A DNA stretch of 64,000 nucleotides from Nitrosomonas sp. (GCA_019635215.1 JAHBZZ010000005.1:1-64000); one strand, 5' to 3'. Counted from the first letter of the stretch, positions 18,840-28,193 are shown. Notes: generated by a model from the letters alone, not told the origin. A program made the numbers and translations.

Positions 18840-19738
18840 TAAACAAGCCCTTCTACTTCAATGTTGCAAGATAAAAATTTAGGAAACTGCACAACAATGC
18901 GAAAATCACTCACAAAACCGAACACATTAAGCGGATCGTAGAATTCATCTTCCGATGTCGCCACGTAAACAGCAGGAATTGATTGCATTTCGCGCATTAA
19001 TCGATCGAGCATCGCAAAATACTCGTATTCAATAATCAGGTCTGATGACATCAATTTACGCGTGGCACGCTGAACAACACTGACATAACCGAAATCATCT
19101 GTCGTTTTCTTACTGAAGTCCTGCCTGCGCAGTGTCGCGCCGTACAATGTGCGTCCAAGATCGAACACACGCCCAACTACCAGAACACCGGCAGAAACAG
19201 TTCCGGTTCCGGTTAGCGTTACAGTTATTTCAGGATCGGTGTATCCCATCGGCAAGTCAGTCAATGCAACGCTTTCGCGCTGCACATACTCAGCAAAGAA
19301 AAAGTCGTAAAAGCTGAATATCTCAGTTTGATCAAGATTAATCGTGTCAGAGTAAACAGATGTTCCGCCGGATGTGTCCAGCATATCTACCTGCAATTCC
19401 AGTCCGACTAATTCAAACATTGCCAAGCCGCCAATCTGACCCGGCTCAAGTACAACAGTCAGCGGCGATGCTAATGACGTTGACGTGCCAATAACCGAAT
19501 CAAACATGGCGTGTTTGTTCGTAGGCCGGACATAAACCCAACGCGTAGGCGCGTCTTCTGGATTGGTCGCATCAACACCAGCAATCAGGTTTTCATAAAC
19601 TGCGTGCGTTGTGGTGCGTATAACCCTGTCGCCGATTGAATAATTTGTAGCAGCGTTCCATGCTGCATAATCATCTTCAGGCGCCGTGCTACTTATCAGC
19701 ACTGTGTCATCAACTGCAACTGGCCGTATCATTTCCAT
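18839..19738 (-). CDS. Tail-tip structural protein
   Basis: 299 aa. After DDTVLISSTAPEDDYAAWNA, the segment YSIGDRVIRTTTHAVYENLI resembles a short carbohydrate-binding fold (as in chitin-binding modules: 'W....Y..Gd.V......vYe'). PTNKHAMFDSVIGTST follows. Proteins of this kind lie right after the tape measure in many siphophages and form part of the tail tip. The exact role is not determinable here. Confidence 0.6.
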   Translation of the reverse strand: MEMIRPVAVDDTVLISSTAPEDDYAAWNAATNYSIGDRVIRTTTHAVYENLIAGVDATNPEDAPTRWVYVRPTNKHAMFDSVIGTSTSLASPLTVVLEPGQIGGLAMFELVGLELQVDMLDTSGGTSVYSDTINLDQTEIFSFYDFFFAEYVQRESVALTDLPMGYTDPEITVTLTGTGTVSAGVLVVGRVFDLGRTLYGATLRRQDFSKKTTDDFGYVSVVQRATRKLMSSDLIIEYEYFAMLDRLMREMQSIPAVYVATSEDEFYDPLNVFGFVSDFRIVVQFPKFLSCNIEVEGLV

Positions 19739-19740
19739 GG

Positions 19741-22700
19741 CTAAGCCTCGGTCGCCGGTAAGCCAACAACAGACCAGCGGTCAAGCACGTCAGCAGTCTT
19801 GGCCGTGCTTTTAGCAATCGCCACGTTAGCCGCGTTCAAATCTTCCCTGAGTTGCTTGATTTCCGCTTTAAGTTCTTCAGTACTTTTCTTCTGCTCCGCG
19901 AGTCTTCGGTCTTCTGTGGTTTGTCCAATACTGCGAAGATCGTTGACAACTGTTGCAAATTGCCGGTCAAACTCAAATTTTGTCGATGCGGAGTTTAACT
20001 GGGCATCAAGCAGGTTATTAACGCCGCTGGATAGTTCGCTGGATGTTGCATCGCCCAATCGTGCGCGGCTGATCATATCGTCATACTGACGCTGCGCTTC
20101 ACCGGTTTTCTGAAAAACGCTGAGTATCGATTTATCGCCGAGCAATAAATCGTCAGCAAGCTTCAGCGCGGCGCTTCGCAGGTCGTTGAATGCAGTGCCG
20201 ACAGCTATCGCCGGTTCAGCCATCTGTGATTTGATCACATCAAAGTATGACATTCTTTGTTTTTCTGCGTTATCAGCACTTTCGTTCCATCCGGGAGGAT
20301 CGGGGAATCGCACGGAGCCGTTGAAGGTTGTGCCTCTTTGTGTACGAGAGGCTGCATTCAGCGCTCCCAGCTGCGCGGCTGCCTGTTTTGCAAGCTCATC
20401 GTCATTCAGCCTGGCCGCGGTCTCGATTGCGTTTCTTTGTCCGGATTGGAACTTGATGAATTCCAGCGTGGCATTCAGGTTTTTGATTAACTCACTGTCA
20501 CCGCCAGCCCTAGACAATTGCTCTTTGATTAAAGCGCTGGCCGATTCGGCGGCAAGATCAACGGACGATTGTTGCATCGCCCGGATCTCAGTTTCGGTGT
20601 AGATTCTGCCGTTGATGGTGGTTGCCACTTCGCCGCGACCACCCAGGCCCTCTTGTGCTTCGCGACGGCCTGCTGTGAATGCGCGGCGTTCGGCTGCTAG
20701 CGCCCGCATCTCTCCGCTCAATTCTTCTGTGGTGCTAGCAATCTCTTTTATCGGATCAACAACATCAGTCAATGATGTATTTAATCGATCAAATTCAGAC
20801 ACCAGCCCATCAACTTTTAAGACCGCTTGTATCAACTGCGGATTACCGCTCGCAACGGCGTCGTAAAGCTGCTCCATTGTTGGCACAAAATCAACCCCAA
20901 GCGGTTTCAGCACATCAAGGATTTGATTTTTCGTAACCTCAAGCTTTTGTGCATCAGTGAAGACTGTGTCGTAAAATTCCTGTATCTCTGTAGCCGCAAC
21001 CTGAACACCACCGAGACTTTCAATAAACGCTGTTTGCCCGTCCAGGCCAAGCGCTTTAACCTTTTCAGCGGCCTGTTCTGCGGTATTGCCAAACAACATA
21101 GCGGCGGATTCAAGCACCGAGAACTGACTATTCAGCCGTGTCAGCGTATCAGCAGACGTTTCACCTTTTTTCGCCAAATCGTCCAGGTTCGGAATCAGTG
21201 TCGCGATCATCGCATCACTGATGCGCGTAATCTCGTCGCTGATCTGCGCATCAGAAAGTGCCTCACCCTTGGCACTCACTAAATCGAGCGATGCGCTAAA
21301 ACCATTCAGCGCGTCAGAACTGATCCCGAGTTTATCCGCGGTTTGTTGGAGCGTATTGCCGATTGCGCCAAATGCTTCATCCAGAAAATCCCCAACTTCG
21401 AGCGCCCTTTTCACTGCCGGATCGGTCACTGAATTGCGCAGCGAACCGGGGATGTTGCCGGATTCTGACAATCGACCAAATTGATTCAATAGATTGCCGG
21501 TATCCGAATCAACAATAAAATTGCTGACTCGGTCGCTACGAGCGAGACCGCCTTTCTCCCGATAGGACTGATTCAGGACACCCTCAAATCCCCCTGACGA
21601 AACACTGCCAACTAGAGATTCGCCTTGGAATTTCGGTGCGCCGCGCCCGAAAAGTCCGTTGAGTATCGGAACGATGGGCAGCATATCGCCAATGATCGGT
21701 ATATCCCCAACAGTGTTCAGCGCTTTACCAAACCCGCCGCCAAGCCGTTTATCACCGGCCAGAACTTTGAGTCCCTGGGTTGCTATAAACGCAACCATGG
21801 CCGGACCGGCAGCAGCGGCAAAAGCGGAACCGGCAGATGCAGCCAAACCGCCCGCACCCTCAGTGACAAAAGATGCTAACGCCGGGTTGATTGCGCCTGC
21901 GCCGAAATTGGTCAGACTGGTTATTCCGGTCATTTGCCCAAGTTGCAACGCCGCATTGCCGATCATAGGCGTCATGCCGAATCCGGATGACATCAGATTC
22001 ATTGCGCTGCTACCGAGGCTGGCCATGTTCATTGCGCTCAAACCGCCAGAACCGCCTGACGCCATCGCCGCCGTACTGCCCATGCCCAGAATTCCGGCAA
22101 TGCCAGTGCTTTGCAATATTTTGATGGATGCAAATTCCGCGATCATCTGCCCGACAGCGCGTTTAACGCCGCTGACCATGCCGTTCAGACCATCGTCGAA
22201 TACGTTAAACAGACCGTTGGCCAACGATGTCTGAACATTGCGCACACCCTGGATCCAGATTTGTTCGTTGGTATCCCAGAATTCACGCGATTTATCTATT
22301 GTCGATTTTTCCGTCTTGGCAAGCTGATCGCGCGCATCTTTCAGCGCACGGTTGTACGCTTCCATGCCCAGGCCTTTTTCAAGCAAGACGTCAAGTTCTC
22401 TCACCGTGTCGTTGAAAACTTCTTGTTGCGTGCGGGTTGATTTTGTCAGCTGCTCGATTCTGCGCAGATCGTCAGCCTGCTTCTGCCGCGATATTCTCAG
22501 ATCTTCCTCGGCTATCGCTTGAGCTTCGATAATGCGCAGATAGGGCTCAACCGAGTCGAGCACACCGAGCTGAGCGGCTTCCATGCGTTTGATTTCGTTT
22601 GCGGTCTTTCCGGCCTCGGCGGCCTGTTTGCGGATCGATTCCAGAAATGAATCGATTTTCTGTTTTGTTTTGTCGACGCTTTTACCCAACCCGGAAACGC

Positions 22701-24069
22701 CGGAACTGCTGCCCCCTTCGCTGCCGGTCAGTTTCTCGATTTCTGTTTTGAGATTTCCGGAGCTCGTCGCGACAGATTCCTGTGCTTTTTGCAGTTTCAG
22801 CAAATCTTCGCGCGCATCTTCAAGCTGCTGCTCATACAAATCGGCTTTGCGTTTATCAAATAAAAATATATCGCCGAGCGGGATATGTTTTTTATCGAGC
22901 TCGCTGGCGAGTTTCTTTTCTAATGATGATATTAGCGCAATCTGTTTTTCAAGCGGAGACTGCTCCTGCGTCAGAAATAAATTGTTGAATGCCTGCGTAA
23001 CTTTGACGATTGCCGGTGTGAGCACATCAGACAGTTTTGCGCCAAGCGTGATCGCGGCATTGCTGATTGCGGTCATAAGCCGGTCCACTTTAAAGCCTGG
23101 GCTTGCCGCCATTTTTTCGAATGCTTCTTGGGTGGCTCCAGCTTTGCTGTTCATTTGATCCAGGATGTTGCTGAAATCCTGTCCGCCAGCCCCAGCCAAT
23201 GACAACACCGGAACCAATGCTTCAACGCGGCCGAACAGCGTAGATAGCGCCGTCGTGCTGCCGCCTGTTTTTTCTATGACATCCTCGATAAAACCCGCAA
23301 ACCCTTGTGCTTGCAGGGATGCGGCATTAAATTCAAGCCCGAGTTCGCGCGACAATTTTGCCGCTTCGCTGGACGGTTTGGCCACGGCCGACAGAATCGC
23401 GCGAACACCGGTTATTGACTCACTGGTTTGTATGCCCTGTTTTGATAGCGTGGCGATGACTGCTACCAGTTCATCGAACGCCACGTTTAATGTAGCAGCC
23501 AACGGCGTGACCTTACCTAGACCGCTGGAAAGCTCTTCCATTGTGGCCTTTCCCGCTTTCATGCCGATGAACAGCGCATCAGACACAGCATCCGCCGATT
23601 CAACTTTTCCGGCATAGCTATTCATGATGTTGGTCAATCCATCAACGGATACGCCGAGCGTGGTCATGCCGCCGACCGCCAGCTTGTTGGCCGTGTTCAG
23701 TATCTCCGTTGCTTTTGCGGTATCTTCGATCCCTGCGCTGATGATTTCGTAGTAAGCGTTTGCTTGCTCGGCTTGCGCGGTACCGTATTGTGCTGCAAAG
23801 TTTTTGGATGACGCCGAAAGTCTTTCTATTTCCCCGGTTGTGTCATCGATCTGCGTAGAGATTTTGGCAAGAGCGTGTTCAAATTCATTTGAACGGCGCA
23901 TCAGATCAGCAAAAAACGCAAACGAAATACCCACGCCAAGCGTATTCAGGATGTTGTTAAATCCCCTGACCGCGGACGTTATTTCATTGTTCGCGCGCTT
24001 CAGGTCATTACTGAGGCGCGCCATGTCCGCCATCATCTGTATTTCGAGCACACCAACAGTGGTTGCCAT
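19741..24069 (-). CDS. Tail tape measure protein
   Basis: 1442 aa, the longest gene of the prophage. It spans the tail lumen and sets tail length. Residues about 70-330 match the TP901-type tape measure core (FAAQYGTAQAEQANAYYEII, and TMEELSSGLGKVTPLAATLN). Coiled-coil stretches follow at 380-600. A Gly/Ala/Met-rich hydrophobic stretch occupies about 640-790, with further helical repeats to the C-terminus. It begins one base after the chaperone T frame ends (24071), the normal G-GT-tape order. Confidence 0.93.
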   Translation of the reverse strand: MATTVGVLEIQMMADMARLSNDLKRANNEITSAVRGFNNILNTLGVGISFAFFADLMRRSNEFEHALAKISTQIDDTTGEIERLSASSKNFAAQYGTAQAEQANAYYEIISAGIEDTAKATEILNTANKLAVGGMTTLGVSVDGLTNIMNSYAGKVESADAVSDALFIGMKAGKATMEELSSGLGKVTPLAATLNVAFDELVAVIATLSKQGIQTSESITGVRAILSAVAKPSSEAAKLSRELGLEFNAASLQAQGFAGFIEDVIEKTGGSTTALSTLFGRVEALVPVLSLAGAGGQDFSNILDQMNSKAGATQEAFEKMAASPGFKVDRLMTAISNAAITLGAKLSDVLTPAIVKVTQAFNNLFLTQEQSPLEKQIALISSLEKKLASELDKKHIPLGDIFLFDKRKADLYEQQLEDAREDLLKLQKAQESVATSSGNLKTEIEKLTGSEGGSSSGVSGLGKSVDKTKQKIDSFLESIRKQAAEAGKTANEIKRMEAAQLGVLDSVEPYLRIIEAQAIAEEDLRISRQKQADDLRRIEQLTKSTRTQQEVFNDTVRELDVLLEKGLGMEAYNRALKDARDQLAKTEKSTIDKSREFWDTNEQIWIQGVRNVQTSLANGLFNVFDDGLNGMVSGVKRAVGQMIAEFASIKILQSTGIAGILGMGSTAAMASGGSGGLSAMNMASLGSSAMNLMSSGFGMTPMIGNAALQLGQMTGITSLTNFGAGAINPALASFVTEGAGGLAASAGSAFAAAAGPAMVAFIATQGLKVLAGDKRLGGGFGKALNTVGDIPIIGDMLPIVPILNGLFGRGAPKFQGESLVGSVSSGGFEGVLNQSYREKGGLARSDRVSNFIVDSDTGNLLNQFGRLSESGNIPGSLRNSVTDPAVKRALEVGDFLDEAFGAIGNTLQQTADKLGISSDALNGFSASLDLVSAKGEALSDAQISDEITRISDAMIATLIPNLDDLAKKGETSADTLTRLNSQFSVLESAAMLFGNTAEQAAEKVKALGLDGQTAFIESLGGVQVAATEIQEFYDTVFTDAQKLEVTKNQILDVLKPLGVDFVPTMEQLYDAVASGNPQLIQAVLKVDGLVSEFDRLNTSLTDVVDPIKEIASTTEELSGEMRALAAERRAFTAGRREAQEGLGGRGEVATTINGRIYTETEIRAMQQSSVDLAAESASALIKEQLSRAGGDSELIKNLNATLEFIKFQSGQRNAIETAARLNDDELAKQAAAQLGALNAASRTQRGTTFNGSVRFPDPPGWNESADNAEKQRMSYFDVIKSQMAEPAIAVGTAFNDLRSAALKLADDLLLGDKSILSVFQKTGEAQRQYDDMISRARLGDATSSELSSGVNNLLDAQLNSASTKFEFDRQFATVVNDLRSIGQTTEDRRLAEQKKSTEELKAEIKQLREDLNAANVAIAKSTAKTADVLDRWSVVGLPATEA

Positions 24070-24070
24070 T

Positions 24071-24876
24071 TTACTCCGCCAGTTTTCTGAGTGAGTTTTT
24101 AGATCTAATCATTTTTCGGTATGCCATGCACATGTAATGCGGCGCTTCTTCCCATGCGGTTTCTTTTTCCGAATCGCTCGATTCCCGGTATTCACTGAGA
24201 TAAATCCCGGAAAGTCGTTTCATGAGCCGACTTTCCCAAGGTTTCAGGATTGTGCCGGTATTGTTCTGCCAGCTTTGCAACTCGGTATGGGTTAATGCGT
24301 TTTCGCCGAGCGACAGACCGACATCAAGCAAGTACTCAATGATGTGATGCGCCCGGCATTCGGGCATTGCGATGTCATGCCCTTCATCTTCAAAAATTTT
24401 TTGCCGTGATTTTTTGTCATCTTTCTGGCATGCATGCAGCCAGGCCAGGTGACGAATATAAGTTTCTAGCTCGCCGAAGAGCCCTTCGTAAAATTTGACC
24501 AGCTGCCCAGATGGCCTGCCACTTGGTCGGAAATAAAGCCAATCGTTCTGTCCGAGTACACCGCCAGCGACAGGTCGTTACCCTGACAATCGCCGTACTC
24601 CATGTTTTCCCAGGATTCGGTGCATGCGGCGAGAAATTCCGCAGATTCAGCGGTAATTTCTTCGGGCGTCTGGTTCGTCTTGCCCTGGGTTTTCATTTTG
24701 TTAACCAGCCGGTTATTCTGAGCGGACTTCGCTTTTGAATACTCTTTTGAGCCCGGACCGAACAGATTTACCGCAATCGGTAAAGTTTTTGCGTCATCCG
24801 CGTACATCAGCTCATTGTTTGCATCGCGCAGATGCAGGCGTGAGGTCGGGTTTACAGCGAATTTACGAATATCCAT
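24071..24876 (-). CDS. Tail assembly chaperone GT (-1 frameshift product)
   Basis: Reading from 24876 and slipping back one base at A AAT TTT (24496-24490) joins the G frame to a frame that is fully open from the slip to the stop at 24071. The predicted fusion is about 268 aa. The second part reads YEGLFGELETYIRHLAWLHA and continues through HHIIEYLLDVGLSLGENALT. An internal ATG at 24367 exists but has no clear ribosome site. Known G/GT proteins recruit tail tube subunits onto the tape measure. The frameshift itself is inferred from the sequence. Confidence 0.75.
24466..24876 (-). CDS. Tail assembly chaperone G
   Basis: 136 aa, the unshifted product. It lies between the tail tube gene and the tape measure, where lambdoid phages keep gpG. 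The N-terminus MDIRKFAVNPTSRLHLRDAN is followed by a helical region with NNRLVNKMKTQG and AEFLAACTESWENM, as in DUF-type siphophage chaperones. The last seven codons beyond the slippery site are low-complexity (KGSSAS), as expected of a default stop after a frameshift point. Confidence 0.75.
   Translation of the reverse strand: MDIRKFAVNPTSRLHLRDANNELMYADDAKTLPIAVNLFGPGSKEYSKAKSAQNNRLVNKMKTQGKTNQTPEEITAESAEFLAACTESWENMEYGDCQGNDLSLAVYSDRTIGFISDQVAGHLGSWSNFTKGSSAS
24490..24496 (-). promoter_or_regulatory. -1 ribosomal frameshift slippery heptamer
   Basis: The minus strand reads A AAT TTT in the zero frame, a form of X XXY YYZ. After slipping by -1 both tRNAs can re-pair with AAA and TTT. Zero frame stops 22 bases later and the -1 frame stays open for 139 codons. 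Confidence 0.75.
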
Positions 24877-24897
24877 TGTTTTGTATTGTCCTTAAAA

Positions 24898-25359
24898 TTA
24901 CGCTGCTGCGACGACGACTGGCGCGCGCATCAGGCTGATGTCGGCCGTTCTGGTCATGGCTGTACCCTCTTGCGCGCCAGACAGTTTCCAGGATGACACG
25001 ATCACCTCCAGATAATGAATTTCGCCGTCCGGATAAGTCAGTTTCATCGAATATTTGTTCTGCGATGCTTCCGCGGCTTTCAGAAGCACCTGACCAGCAT
25101 CCACCGGAAGATCGCCAACAACCATCGGGCCGCTGCCGTATCTGCGCGCGCCCTTGAAATATTCGACCGCCCCTTTTATCGGGACGAATTCATTCACAGG
25201 GGACTGTGAGCCGAACTCCGGAAATGACTGCACTTTGCCGATCTCCGTCCAGGTGATTGTCGTGGATCCGTACCCGGCGGAATCGTATGTTGCGGGCAGT
25301 GTTGCGCTGATTGAATAAACTGTATCTGAAAAACTGGCTATACCTGTATGTGCTGGCAT
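24898..25359 (-). CDS. Major tail tube protein
   Basis: 153 aa. The N-terminal part (ITWTEIGKVQSFPEFGSQSP, then EFVPIKGAVEYFKGARRYGS) and the C-terminal beta segment (GEIHYLEVIVSSWKLSGAQE) match the tail-tube fold of siphophages of the lambda gpV / HK97 type. It polymerises into the hollow tail tube. A ribosome site GGAG precedes ATG 25359, and the hairpin at 25376-25406 lies just upstream. Confidence 0.8.
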   Translation of the reverse strand: MPAHTGIASFSDTVYSISATLPATYDSAGYGSTTITWTEIGKVQSFPEFGSQSPVNEFVPIKGAVEYFKGARRYGSGPMVVGDLPVDAGQVLLKAAEASQNKYSMKLTYPDGEIHYLEVIVSSWKLSGAQEGTAMTRTADISLMRAPVVVAAA

Positions 25360-25375
25360 GGTTGCTCCTTACAAT

Positions 25376-25406
25376 AAAAAAGCCGCACCCAGAAAATGAA
25401 TGCGGC
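25376..25406 (-). terminator. Hairpin with T run upstream of the tail tube gene
   Basis: On the minus strand GCCGCA (25406-25401) pairs with TGCGGC (25387-25382), followed by six T residues. It has the form of a rho-independent terminator but lies ahead of a gene that needs very high expression. It may attenuate upstream transcripts or protect the tail tube mRNA 5' end. Confidence 0.7.
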
Positions 25407-25445
25407 CTGTTGCTTAAAAAAACTTCCTGTTTGCGGATCGGCTAA

Positions 25446-25844
25446 TTAGTTGACATAGCGCACGATGTAATCGACGGATTGTTCGTACGTCACCGGCTCT
25501 TCAACATAGAAATCCGGCCCTGTTGAGTTCTGCTCGATGCTGTCTACAGCAAAACCGTTCACTGTTGCCCTGATGCAGGGCAATGCGTTTTTGACTAATT
25601 CAATTATTGTTTTCTGCTGCGGATATGTCGCAGTCAAAATGGATACCTGGATGCGTTCCACGACCAGTTCATTGCCGGATCGCTTTATTGTGCTGACTTC
25701 ATTCCCGCTGATCTGCCGGATCGATATCGCGGGCAGCACGGTATTCAGTGGAACGACACCGGCCATGATTTTTGATGCAGCAACTACGGCAGTCAGTGCG
25801 GCATCGTTCGCCAACTTGTGGCGGATAATAGCAACCCCGCTCAT
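25446..25844 (-). CDS. Tail completion protein (DUF3168-like)
   Basis: 132 aa. GVAIIRHKLANDAALTAVVA at the start, LPAISIRQISGN and RIQVSILTATYPQQKTIIEL are typical of DUF3168 / HK97 gp11-type tail terminators, which cap the tail tube and join it to the head. It overlaps the gp10-like gene (25841) by four bases. Confidence 0.8.
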   Translation of the reverse strand: MSGVAIIRHKLANDAALTAVVAASKIMAGVVPLNTVLPAISIRQISGNEVSTIKRSGNELVVERIQVSILTATYPQQKTIIELVKNALPCIRATVNGFAVDSIEQNSTGPDFYVEEPVTYEQSVDYIVRYVN

Positions 25845-26425
25845 TCGTCATCACCTGCTAGACCGACATTAATATCCGGAGTATCGATGCCGTGTTTTGT
25901 AGCCAGCCGTTTTTTGATGTATTCCGCGGCTGCCGTTATTGCTGCACCAGAATTGTTATCCAGAGCTGGACGCATGAAGGGCTTGGGTTTTGCGCCCGGG
26001 TGGAATACGCCGGGCCCAACATACTGTTGCCCGATCTTCAGCGACCTTTGGCGCGTATTGAATGTTTTCATATGCTCACGCACTTCTTTGCCGAGTTTTC
26101 TTGATCTTCGCGAATTGATCAGTTTCTCGGAATCCGGAACGCTGATGTAGTGCGGCCGGGTTCCGTATTCAACGAAACCCGCATAATAAGCGTCTGCTTT
26201 GACCTTTGCGACAACCTTGCCGGCGCGTTTCTCAATGCGAGTCGACACCCTCATTGTTGACGCCAGATGACCGGAAACAGAATTAATGTTACTTTTTACA
26301 GCATCACGAATAACAACAGCACCAGCACGCAACGCACCACGCATGATATTGGCTTCCAGTTTTGCGGGCAGTTGGTTCATGATTTTCTGCAGTTCCGCCA
26401 GGCCTTTGGTTTTAATCTCTGTCAT
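25841..26425 (-). CDS. HK97 gp10-family head-tail protein
   Basis: 194 aa. GLAELQKIMNQLPAKLEANI, RAGAVVIRDAVKSNI and DAYYAGFVEYGTRP are the hallmark of the HK97 gp10 family of head-tail connectors (neck or tail-joining proteins). The tail end has KPKPFMRPALDNN, as usual for the family. It starts one base after the head-closure gene. Confidence 0.85.
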   Translation of the reverse strand: MTEIKTKGLAELQKIMNQLPAKLEANIMRGALRAGAVVIRDAVKSNINSVSGHLASTMRVSTRIEKRAGKVVAKVKADAYYAGFVEYGTRPHYISVPDSEKLINSRRSRKLGKEVREHMKTFNTRQRSLKIGQQYVGPGVFHPGAKPKPFMRPALDNNSGAAITAAAEYIKKRLATKHGIDTPDINVGLAGDDE

Positions 26426-26426
26426 A

Positions 26427-26753
26427 TCAGCTACTGTATTTCTCGATCATCATTTCAGAGTATTCGTTGCGTCCGCCAATCATTGCGGCCGGTGAGATGA
26501 TCTGCCATGTTTCTCCATTGATTTTGCAGCGCATCGAGCTGTCGATATCACGCCGGAAGCGCATTCTGATGCGTGCTCGCAGTGCGGACACGGCCAGGCC
26601 GTTTTTGATCGATTCAGACCTTGACGGCAATTCATCCTGTTTTTCTACCCAGACAACAGCTTTGGTTAACCATTTTATTTTTTCAGTGCCATAGGTTTCA
26701 TCCTGCGATACATGTTTGTACTGTATTTCGCACCGGGTATTAAGATTCGGCAT
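26427..26753 (-). CDS. Head closure / head-tail adaptor protein
   Basis: 108 aa from the ATG at 26753 (a GTG at 26762 is also possible). LNTRCEIQYKHVSQDETYGT, then VWVEKQDELPSRSE and ARIRMRFRRDIDSSMRCKIN, and ISPAAMIGGRNEYSEMM match the SPP1 gp16 / HK97 gp9 head-closure family, whose ring seals the portal. It overlaps the preceding gene end by 14 bases. Confidence 0.8.
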   Translation of the reverse strand: MPNLNTRCEIQYKHVSQDETYGTEKIKWLTKAVVWVEKQDELPSRSESIKNGLAVSALRARIRMRFRRDIDSSMRCKINGETWQIISPAAMIGGRNEYSEMMIEKYSS

Positions 26754-27312
26754 CCGCAGCACGCTCTATCCTTTTTGGCGCGGGTTTGCCAGGGAATTGC
26801 TCGGCGGAATCGATACGCTCAACGATAACCCCTTGCGAACGAACATCCGCAATAACCTGCTCTAACCCCTTCACAAACCCGTAAAAGCCGCACTTCTTGA
26901 AATGGATTTCTTCATACCGCTCCGGATCGAACCCCAGCAGAATGATTTTTTTAGCACCGGCAATGACGGCAATACGGATTGCGGCCAGGGCGTTGTTACG
27001 GATTTCAATCGTATGGCTCGGATCGATCCTGACGGTTTCGTAAAACATGCCCAGATAGTACGCATCGTAATCGCATTCCACGCCGCACACCTTGATGCCT
27101 TTGAAATGCTCGGCAGCTTCCCAAAACGGATGCAACGGGTCCAGGGCGACAAACATATCGGCATCCGGCGCAAACTGGATGGCACGGTTAACCGCGATGG
27201 TTTTGTATTGCCCTGCTTTCTGTGCAAGATCGATCGTCATATCCGGGCCTGCGCCAAGGATTGCCACGGTTTCGCCAGCCCAGATATTGCTTAAATCAAT
27301 TCTTTTTGTCAT
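26740..27312 (-). CDS. Rossmann-like DUF115-related protein in head module
   Basis: 190 aa. ETVAILGAGPDMTIDLAQKA, AVNRAIQFAPDADMFVALDP and AKKIILLGFDPE form a nucleotide- or sugar-binding Rossmann-like pattern as in DUF115/MptE-like proteins. These recur in phage head regions and in glycan pathways. It sits between head-tail connector genes but is not a structural fold, so it may modify virion or cell-surface components. ATG at 27312 overlaps the upstream stop. Confidence 0.6.
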   Translation of the reverse strand: MTKRIDLSNIWAGETVAILGAGPDMTIDLAQKAGQYKTIAVNRAIQFAPDADMFVALDPLHPFWEAAEHFKGIKVCGVECDYDAYYLGMFYETVRIDPSHTIEIRNNALAAIRIAVIAGAKKIILLGFDPERYEEIHFKKCGFYGFVKGLEQVIADVRSQGVIVERIDSAEQFPGKPAPKRIERAADAES

Positions 27313-27917
27313 GCAACTCCCCACCAGACACGCTCGGAATCCAACAGTCCGTCAGCGAATGTATTGTCAGTAATCCGATCATCCGTCGTACCGCCCACAA
27401 TAAGAATTGCATCACGCTTGTCATACAGCGTTTTGATGCGCAACAGCATCCAGTTTTTTATCGATGCCGGGACATCCGTTGCGGCGTCGCCGTACCCGCC
27501 GACAAACCGGACAATGACCGCCCCACTCTGATTGCGCGATGACGGCCAGGAGTAACCGTAGGCGCAACCGATGCGTGATGTTTTTCCCGATCTGTCCAGA
27601 TAATAATGCAATGCATCGACTGTCTGCAATATGCCGTCGGTATCGATGTATTTGATATTGGTGATGCTTTGTACAGGCGGCAAAGTAATCAGCTTTCCGC
27701 AAACTGGAAACGCATCAAAATATGCGTCGACAGTCTGTGTTATCAGATATCGCCCGAGCTTATGCTCGGCTTGTTCACGCGCGGCTCTGATGAGTCCATT
27801 CAACAGCACACTCTCATCGTAGCCATCTTGATTATAGTTATCTATCCTCGCGTGATAGATAACCTCATCGATGCTGACAGGCTCGATGGCCGGTGGTGTC
27901 ACGATTATTGCGCGCAT
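27309..27917 (-). CDS. Head-tail connector (gp6-like)
   Basis: 202 aa. PPAIEPVSIDEVIYHARIDN, LLNGLIRAAREQAEHKLGRY and FVGGYGDAATDVPASIKNWM match the gp6/DnaK-like head-tail connector of HK97-type phages. This protein forms a ring below the portal. Confidence 0.85.
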   Translation of the reverse strand: MRAIIVTPPAIEPVSIDEVIYHARIDNYNQDGYDESVLLNGLIRAAREQAEHKLGRYLITQTVDAYFDAFPVCGKLITLPPVQSITNIKYIDTDGILQTVDALHYYLDRSGKTSRIGCAYGYSWPSSRNQSGAVIVRFVGGYGDAATDVPASIKNWMLLRIKTLYDKRDAILIVGGTTDDRITDNTFADGLLDSERVWWGVA

Positions 27918-27920
27918 TAC

Positions 27921-28193
27921 TTATTGTTGATCGCCCTGATCATCATCCGGATCGCCATCCCCTCCATTTGGGTCGTCGTCCTGGTCATCATCCGAGTCGT
28001 TTCCGGAATCATTCAGCACGACAACCCGGCTGCCGGGTTGATCGATGCAAAATGCAACCGCCGCTTTATTCGCATCGACGTTATCACCCAAGCTTTTTAT
28101 AACTGAGGTTGGCGCTTCAATAACATCGTTCGGTTGCAAACTTAAATCACCGATCCGCGTATCAACCAACACTCGAGCTTTTTTATTAGCCAT
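27921..28193 (-). CDS. Small phage protein with acidic C-terminal tail
   Basis: 90 aa. The first 60 residues (RVLVDTRIGDLSLQPNDVIE, ending VVVLND) resemble a small beta domain as in other capsid-adjacent proteins. The last 28 are almost only D, G, N, P and Q. It lies between the capsid and the connector and could be a minor head component. Function unknown. Confidence 0.55.
   Translation of the reverse strand: MANKKARVLVDTRIGDLSLQPNDVIEAPTSVIKSLGDNVDANKAAVAFCIDQPGSRVVVLNDSGNDSDDDQDDDPNGGDGDPDDDQGDQQ

Noticed and set aside
21625-22234. Long plus-strand frames across the tape measure gene
   Set aside because: They are antisense shadows of the 1442-aa tape measure protein, caused by its composition, with no start signals.
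24071-24367. Independent 98-aa gene starting at ATG 24367
   Set aside because: The frame is open far upstream to the slippery site and encodes a continuous domain, so it is better read as the T part of a frameshift product.
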